DNA of 64,000 nucleotides from Gnetum montanum. Lineage: Eukaryota; Streptophyta; Gnetopsida; Gnetales; Gnetaceae. The DNA lies in assembly GCA_015680685.1 (NCBI GenBank), contig MNCI01016282.1, forward strand, positions 29,179-93,178. The letters are read 5' to 3'. Numbering within the stretch: the first letter of the stretch is position 1; each line of letters opens with the position of its first letter. Positions 58,231-64,000 of the stretch are shown here, one piece after another. The notes beneath the pieces were generated by a model that worked only from the letters and a program-made list of their open reading frames with translations, searched no databases and was not told the DNA's origin. A program made the translations under genes and the position numbers.

Positions 58231-59440
58231 TCATGATGTCAAAGAATAAGATAGTCTCAACTTTAGCTAAAGATATGGAGAACATAAGGAATTCTCTCAA
58301 GTACATTATCAATGAACTTTAGAATCTAGAAGAAAATAAAGAAAAACCACCATCACCAAGAGAATTTAAGTAAGAAAACTACTCAAGAGAATCTTCACCA
58401 AGGGCTTCTTCATCAAGGCATTTATTCCATGTCACCTCTTGAAGATAACATTCCTTTAAGAATGAAGGATTTGAAGAGAACAAGGAATAATAGGATGAAA
58501 TCCCTCATGCTCTAAGTGTTGAAAATAGGTCTCATGGATTCATATTTTCAAGAAAGGAAAATAAGGAATCTACTTCAAAGCCTCAAGGGAATCCAAGTGA
58601 AGGGATTGAATTCACTCTTGCTAGAGCATTTAGGCATGCTTCTAGATTATCTCATGTTCAATTAAAGACCTTCAATGGAATGAAAGATATTGAATATTTC
58701 TTTTCCTTAGATCAAGATTTTGAATAAATATTTTAAATTTTAAGAATTTTAAGATCAAAAAAAGGTATCATCTAATAAAATGAAGCTTGAAGGTATAATG
58801 TAAGTTTAATGAGAAAAATAAAGTCATGCTTATGTTGTAAGTAATGGTTCTCAAATTAATGATTGATCTCTTATGCAATTCATGTTCAAGAAAAAGTTTG
58901 AGAAGGCCCAAAAAGATAATAAGTATTTCAAAGGCTCAAAATTAAAATACAAGATGATAAAATTTTCATGGAATATTACATGAATATTTTAAAAGCTTCC
59001 CAACAAGCTAAAGCTTATTGGAATGAGTATGAACAAGCTTCAAACTTCAAATTTTCAATGTGGATTAAATAAAAAATATCAGCAATAGCTTACATTATAT
59101 GGACCTTAAACATTGGATGAGGCTTTTATTTAGATCTTAATGCTAAGAATAAATTTCATTGTTACAATAGAGATCCCAAGACTTTTAAGGATAGAGACCT
59201 CAAAGCTTCCAAAGAATATAAAGAGGCAAAGGAGAAAGAAAGTGTCAAGGAAGATTTATATGAGAATTAAGAGAGTAAAAAGGAATAATAAGATTTCAAG
59301 AAAGATAATTCTAAGGAAAGAGGTCAAGAGAATAAAAATTATTTCAAGATTTAATGCTTCAATTATGAAAATATGGAACACAAGTAATGGATGTGCAAGA
59401 AACCCAAGGCTTCAAATAGTAAGGAACTTTAAACTTTAGA
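58231..59440 (+). pseudogene. Chromovirus-like gag (outer element)
   Basis: The reading starts about MMSKNKIVSTLAKDMENIRN (58,230). A Ser/Arg-rich part follows (near 58,390), then FIFSRKENKESTSKPQ and the gag core start FRHASRLSHVQLKTFNGM (about 58,630). The tail is Lys/Glu-rich, and a decayed zinc knuckle lies near 59,355-59,400 (CFNY..MEHK..MC), in which the second Cys is Tyr. Many stops occur, some of them TAA from likely CAA or GAA. It is in the correct position before the protease. Confidence 0.6.
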
Positions 59441-59499
59441 GAAGGAAGTGTCTTCAAATAAAGGTCATCCTAATGCCACTATAATTGAATATGTAATTT

Positions 59500-59850
59500 A
59501 AATTAATTATTTTATAAAAAAATATTAGTGTGATTGAGGATCCTTTAATTAAAATTCTCTTAAGAGTTGGGGCTAGTTGTCTCTTTAGTGAAAATGGATT
59601 TACATATTGATAGATGGTGATGCCCATGAGAATGTTATTTCTTCCAAGATAATGGATAAACTTGGATTGAATTAATTTTCTCAATCTAAGCCCTATAGAG
59701 TGTATTGGCTCTCTAAAGATCATTTTTAAGAAGTAAAGGATAGATACATTGTGACAATCTCCTCATATATAGTGCTAATGTCATACTTGGTAGATCTTTG
59801 AATTATGATAACAATACTACTTTGATGATGAAAGAAATATTTTATTAATC
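59500..59850 (+). pseudogene. Chromovirus-like protease remnant (outer element)
   Basis: The active-site region appears as IDGDAHENVISSKIMDKLGL (about 59,606-59,670). In related chromoviruses this is a D-[GS]-G/S-x-x-N motif, so it resembles the IDGGSC..N variant. QSKPYRVYWLSKDH (about 59,686) follows, as expected in the family (KPYKLQWL). It is short and interrupted. The assignment rests on the two motifs and the gene order. Confidence 0.55.
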
Positions 59851-59959
59851 CCTGGGAAAGATGAAATATATCAATTGATTTCTATTATATTTCAATAATA
59901 CAAAGAGAATTTCTTTTACTAATATTTCTTTGAGTTTTTTTAGTAAGAAGGAATATGTA

Positions 59960-61310
59960 AAATCTCATTAAAAAATTGGACATGGTTTTATGACTATTTC
60001 TACTATTACAACATGTGAAGAGGGGTCACAAAATGAACTTTCAATAGTGGTGCAACCTTTGACACAAGAATTTCCTTTTGTATTCAAAGGAAAATCTGAA
60101 GGGATTCCATTAATGAGATTCATTCAACATCAAATTGATTTCATACCTAGAGAAATCATCCCAAATGAGAAAGTCTACTAGATGACCCCACATCAAACGA
60201 AAAAACTTCGCAAGAAACTAAGTGAACTACTTTCTAATGGTTTTATTAAGGATTCCACTTTCCCACATGTCATACCAATAGTCTTAGTGGCTAAGAAGGA
60301 CATAAATAAAATGATAATGTGTATTCATTCTAAAGCTATAAATATGATAACCATTAAATAAAAATTTTCTATTCATACGATGAATGATATTCTTGATGTT
60401 TCAGCTAATGCTGAGATATTTTCTAATATTTATTTAAAAATCATTTATTATAAAATTAAAATTAGACATTGGGATGAATCAAAAATGATATTTAAAATAC
60501 ACAAAGATATGTATCAGTGGTTATTGATGCCCTTTGAGCTAATCAATGATCCAACCACATTCATGAGGCTTATTCATGATGCTTTAAGGGATTTAATTAG
60601 TAAATATTATATAGTATTCTTTAATGATATTCTTGTTTACAATTATAATATAAATGAGCATTTTAAATACTTGACAATGATGTGCTTAAACTTGCATAAG
60701 GTTCAATTGGTCATCAACGCTAACAAATGTCATTTCATGAAAAAGAAAATTATCTATGTGGGTCTTGTTGAGTTCAAGGATTAATTCAAGATAAAGTGAA
60801 GTAAGATCAAGGTAAGTAAGGAGTGGTCATCACCTAGAGATGTGAAAGAGATAAGATATTTTCATGGTTTATCTAGTTTTTATAGAAGACTTATTATAAA
60901 TTTTAGTTCTATTACATGACACATGTTATCTTTTTTAAAGAAAAATTTAGCTTTCATATGAGATGATGTAGAAGAGAAGTCATTCCAAGCTTTCAAATAA
61001 AATATTTGTAGTGCTTTAGTTTTAGTAATTCCAAACTTCTCCAACATTTTTGAACTGGAGGTGAATGTAAGTGTTCTTGTTATTGGTGATATGATTTCAC
61101 AAAAGGTAATCTCATTGCATTCTTTTTTCAAAAATTGAATGAATCTATGTAGAATTATACTATATATGAGAATGAGTTATATGTTAGATTAATCCTAAAG
61201 CACTTCTTAGAAGAAACTAAGTACTAAGCATATGAAATGTGTTGATCAACTTCAAGAATTCCACCTTCTTTTTTTTTTCTTTTTTTTTTTTGAAGTGCAC
61301 AAGTGACAAA
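59960..61310 (+). pseudogene. Chromovirus-like reverse transcriptase and RNase H (outer element)
   Basis: The linker QIDFIPREIIPN (about 60,132) and LRKKLSELLSNGFIKDST (about 60,208) lead into RT. The region 60,380-60,781 is open: MNDILDVSANAEIFS, MYQWLLMPFELINDPTTFMRL (60,510-60,572), and the catalytic box FFNDILVY at 60,617-60,640. There the first Asp of the FDD motif is Asn. RNase H remnants are FSNIFELEVNVSVL (about 61,039), NYTIYENELYVRLILKHF (about 61,154) and LQEFHL near 61,250, which runs into a long T-rich expansion (61,267-61,290). The integrase catalytic core does not follow. Confidence 0.75.
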
Positions 61311-61462
61311 TCTAATGTCATGGAAAATTCTTGATGTATAATTCATGTTTCTTATTCTTGTATTTAAGTAAATGGTTCTAACGATTTTAGCAATTTTTAT
61401 CCTAATGATAATAATTTTAAATAGGTATGGAAATATTTAAGTGCTCAACTAATGAAATGAAT

Positions 61463-62019
61463 TAAAGTAGGGAAACTCTGGTAGATTGATCACTCCAGAG
61501 ATAGAATATTTTCCATGTGCCCGCAGTAGGAGTCCCCAAGTGAATGGATCTTTATTTGAGCAGCTTTGTACCTGAACGCAAGTTGTGTACGATAATAAAG
61601 ACGAGCTNGGCTAGTTAAGTGCCTTAGTACAACCACTTCGAGCATGTGCATTACATGTGGTGATCCCAGTAACGATTAGTGTTTGGTAGCCACAGTTGCA
61701 TAGTTCAAGGTGTGTACGGTAAGTGGGAATGGATGCTGACACTAGTTAATTTAGACTTAGTCATTAGTTAGAGTTAGTTAGCTTTCTCAACCCTTCACCT
61801 CGATAGCATAGGAGAAAAACCATAAAATACCATAAAAATCATATACCTCAGACTTACTTAACCATACACCATGACAACTACAAGTCTGGGAAGACAACGA
61901 ATGATTAACCCCAAGTGTTCCATGGGGCGTGTAGGCATTTAGTCTGAGGAGTTCAACCAGATCGCGCGTGCTACGCTCATTTCGTATGGTTGAGTGTAGG
62001 GATACCTCGTCACTCATCA
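61463..62019 (+). repeat. Truncated LTR related to the array family
   Basis: It aligns with the R-U5 part of the LTR that starts at 63,660: both contain CTCTGGTAGATTGATCACTC, ATGTGCCCGCAGTAGGAGTC and GTTGTGTA.G.TAATAAAGACGA. It also aligns more distantly with LTRs 1-3, and ends CACTCATCA like them. U3 and the TATA box are missing; the sequence begins near the expected transcript start. It separates the RNase H of the outer element from its integrase tail. A single N lies at 61,609. Confidence 0.75.
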
Positions 62020-62690
62020 ATTACAAATTATGGTTTTTCACCAAATATGTTAAATGAAATGAGGAAATTTAATGATTATNATTTTTCACCAAATATGTTA
62101 AATGAAATGAGGAAATTTAATGATTATGCCTCTTTAAGTATTAATTTTTTTGAGAAAATGAAGCAATTACATTAACAAATCAAAGATCAATTAGAGAAGA
62201 AGACAAATAATATGGTATTCAAGGCTAAGAAAGGTAAGAGGAAAATTGAATTTTAAATTAGAGACTTTTTGTAAAATCATTTGAACAAAGAAAGATAGAG
62301 GAATTTGAAGTCTACAAGCTCAAGTTAAGAAGAACAGGCCCATTCAAGATTAGGACCAAGATCAATCCTAATGCATATGAAGTTGATTTGCCTAATGTTT
62401 TTCCTATTTCTTGTATTCAATGTTTTATATTTGAGTTCATATTATGAAAATGTTCTTGCATTGGACTTGGAGAATAGTCTTAAAGTCCTTAAGAGTGAAA
62501 ATGAAGATCAAAGCTCATTGAAGCCATCAAGAAAGCCAATTGTGTTGTAAGCAAGAGAAGCGAGTGAAAGAGATAAGAAGATGCATGAGTACTTGATGAA
62601 TTGAAGTGATGAAGAATCCAAGAGTGAAATATAAGTTTATATAAATGATTTTGATATATGAAAGCTTAATGGTATCCTAACTGTATTACC
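62020..62690 (+). pseudogene. Chromovirus-like integrase C-terminal region (outer element)
   Basis: The frame NYGFSPNMLNEMRKFNDYASL...NFFEKMKQLH (62,023-62,175, containing the duplication with the N) leads into a Lys-rich helical part and then LRRTGPFKI-like and NAYEVDLPNVF-like blocks near 62,325-62,400, in shifting frames. This is the GPY/F-type end of a chromovirus integrase. The tail to about 62,690 is acidic and Lys-rich. The zinc finger and DDE core that should precede it are absent from the window. Confidence 0.6.
62034..62127 (+). repeat. Perfect 46-base duplication around a single N
   Basis: 62,034-62,079 and 62,082-62,127 are identical; between them are only N (62,080) and one A. 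This is the signature of two contig ends that overlap but were joined without merging. The true sequence probably has one copy. Confidence 0.85.
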
Positions 62691-62751
62691 TAATTAATAC
62701 AAGTGTCTTTTTAAGGATAAGGAAAATGATGAGAATCTAAACCCATCTTCT

Positions 62752-63527
62752 TGATGTAATTATTATTCTTAATTTCTTTAAGAGTATTAGAAAGTGTATG
62801 TTTGTATTTTATAATATTTTAGATGTGTTTTGGCTTGTTTTTAGGATTTGGACAGGTAACTATAAGTTTTTGAAAATCATAATCAGTCACAATTTAAAAC
62901 TGTGAGCTACCATGGATCACAATTAGTCGTAGTCTGTTATAAATCCAAGAAATTAAGGTTTCTAAAGTTGAAAAATAGGTTACAAGTTGCAAGATGTTAT
63001 AGTAGCTAAATTCTAGGTAACAAGTAAACTACAATTGCTAGTGAAACAAAGAAGAAAACATGATGTTTAACCAATGTGATATAGTTGCAAGTCATGGTTT
63101 GGAATTGCAAGGTTATTACAAACCATAATTACTTGGTCTAAAAAAATTTATTTTTTGAAAAAGGTGCAAATATTAAAGAAAAGACCAACAATTCAAGAAG
63201 TCCAAGAATCATTCTTGTTATTGTAAAAGATTGAAGGTGGCATAAGAAAGGATTATGCTAAGAAAATTTTCAGAAAGTAAGTGAATGAGTCTTGAAGCTT
63301 CCCTTAAGGATTATAACTGAGTGATCATCTTCTTGATGGCACTCCTTATATTTTAAAAGTGAAGTGTGAATTTCATTAGTTGATTATCTATCCTTGGGAA
63401 GTGGTATGCTTTCATTTATGCATTATTGTCCATTTCATTAATTAAAAATAAATTTCTCTTCCTATATCTAGTTAAGTTAGTTTTTGTTTAAGATTTATTC
63501 ACTTGAGTGAGCTTGGATTGTGAATGT
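62752..63527 (+). repeat. LTR-like repeat, right copy of the outer element
   Basis: Starts TGATGTAATTATTATTC and pairs with 36,974-37,760. The homology stops near 63,527, where a 15-base inverted repeat begins to mirror the LTR sequence, so its last 90 bases or so seem to be missing or rearranged. Confidence 0.6.
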
Positions 63528-63546
63528 ACATAATCCAAGCTCACTC
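63505..63546. repeat. Perfect 15-base inverted repeat
   Basis: GAGTGAGCTTGGATT at 63,505-63,519 and its exact reverse complement at 63,532-63,546 are separated by 12 bases. It lies at the point where the right LTR-like repeat loses homology to its partner. Confidence 0.85.
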
Positions 63547-63659
63547 ATTGGGATCATTTTTTTTATACCATTATGTAATACACAACATAGCATTTTTATG
63601 CAATGGTGATGCTACACAAAAAATTTTCTTACAATTAGATAAATATAAAAATACACATC
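63547..63659. other. Short spacer, nothing recognised
   Basis: 113 bases of AT-rich sequence between the outer element and the next LTR. Confidence 0.5.
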
Positions 63660-64000
63660 TGATGAAACGTGACCTGCATGTGCTGTGATATCACATCCTA
63701 TGCAATATTGCATACGCGATATCGCGTCTTCCCCTGCGATATCGCATACGCGATATCACGGTCCGCTGCCATATCTATAAATAAGAGGCGGCACTCCCTT
63801 CATTTCCAAATCCTGGCTAGAAGTAGCGAAGCTCTGGTAGATTGATCACTCCAGAGTTAGAATTTTTCCCATGTGCCCGCAGTAGGAGTCCTAGAGTAAA
63901 CGACTCTTAATTCGAGCAGCTTGTAACCTGAACCCAAGTTGTGTATGGTAATAAAGACGAACTTGATTGGATAAACCTTGCAGTACATGGTTTTATTGTT
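63660..64000 (+). repeat. LTR of the array family, less decayed copy (cut by window end)
   Basis: Starts TGATGAAACGTG. U3 is short, rich in CpG and built of GCGATATCGC and GCATACGCGATATC palindromes (63,705-63,760). The TATA box is at 63,776-63,783, followed by GCGGCACTCCC. Downstream it matches 61,463 onward. Retained CpGs suggest it is younger than LTRs 1-3. The rest lies beyond the window. Confidence 0.75.
63776..63783 (+). promoter_or_regulatory. LTR core promoter TATA box (right-edge LTR)
   Basis: TATAAATA in ATCTATAAATAAGAGG, at the same place relative to the U3 palindromes as in LTR 1 (38,571) and LTR 3 (56,874). Confidence 0.65.

Noticed and set aside
61267-61290. Poly-T tract as a terminator or poly(A) tail of a retrocopy
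   Set aside because: It interrupts the RNase H frame and has no target duplication or 3'-end gene; more likely local slippage.
63505-63546. MicroRNA precursor
   Set aside because: A 15-base arm with a 12-base loop is too short for a plant precursor, and it coincides with an LTR break.

Overview
The window looks like repetitive nuclear DNA from a land plant with a large genome. Reasons: Ty3/gypsy (Metaviridae) LTR retrotransposons of three kinds (Tat-like, Athila-like, chromovirus-like), an endogenous caulimovirid, AT-rich composition and pervasive stop codons. A gymnosperm is my best guess, because single-polyprotein caulimovirids are known there and the elements are old and decayed, but the sequence does not prove it. 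I see no intact host gene, rRNA, tRNA gene, CRISPR or bacterial operon. Nearly everything recognisable is a broken transposon or virus gene.

Region 1 (1-27,018) is a nest of Tat-like elements that share about 1.7-2.0 kb LTRs (TG...CA ends, palindrome-rich U3, tRNA-Asn-like primer site). Element A (minus; gag 1-1029, LTR 1480-3150) sits inside the pol gene of element C (plus; integrase 3151-4450, tandem repeats, LTR 6217-8179). C sits inside a minus-strand reverse transcriptase (8180-8448). To the right lie a promoter-bearing repeat region (8449-10,479), an intron-containing plus-strand ORF that looks like the antisense ORF of Tat elements (10,480-13,620), and the gag-protease genes of minus-strand element B (14,374-17,873). 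The 5' LTR of B (18,386-27,018) is split by a near-complete caulimovirid genome (about 18,891-25,582). That virus copy has a tRNA-iMet primer site, movement protein, coat protein, protease, reverse transcriptase and RNase H in order, then an unrecognised coding tail and its own TATA promoter.

Region 2 (27,019-36,973) is AT-rich. It holds a decayed minus-strand coding region of unknown function with coiled-coil character (27,060-29,700), about 4 kb with nothing recognisable, and a minus-strand chromovirus-type gag-pol relic (33,830-36,950).

Region 3 (36,974-63,527) appears to be a plus-strand chromovirus-like element with LTR-like repeats at 36,974 and 62,752 and a broken gag-pol at 58,231-62,690. 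Into it is inserted an Athila-like tandem array of LTR, internal region, LTR, internal region, LTR (38,446-57,607), flanked as one block by a single 5-bp target duplication, GTAAT. Relatives of the array LTR occur truncated at 61,463-62,019 and as a less decayed copy entering the right edge at 63,660. Two single-N positions, one flanked by a perfect 46-bp duplication, mark probable assembly joins near 61.6-62.1 kb.

As a whole the window records successive insertions. The coding parts are non-functional as they stand, and many lost catalytic codons differ from the expected ones by G-to-A or C-to-T changes.
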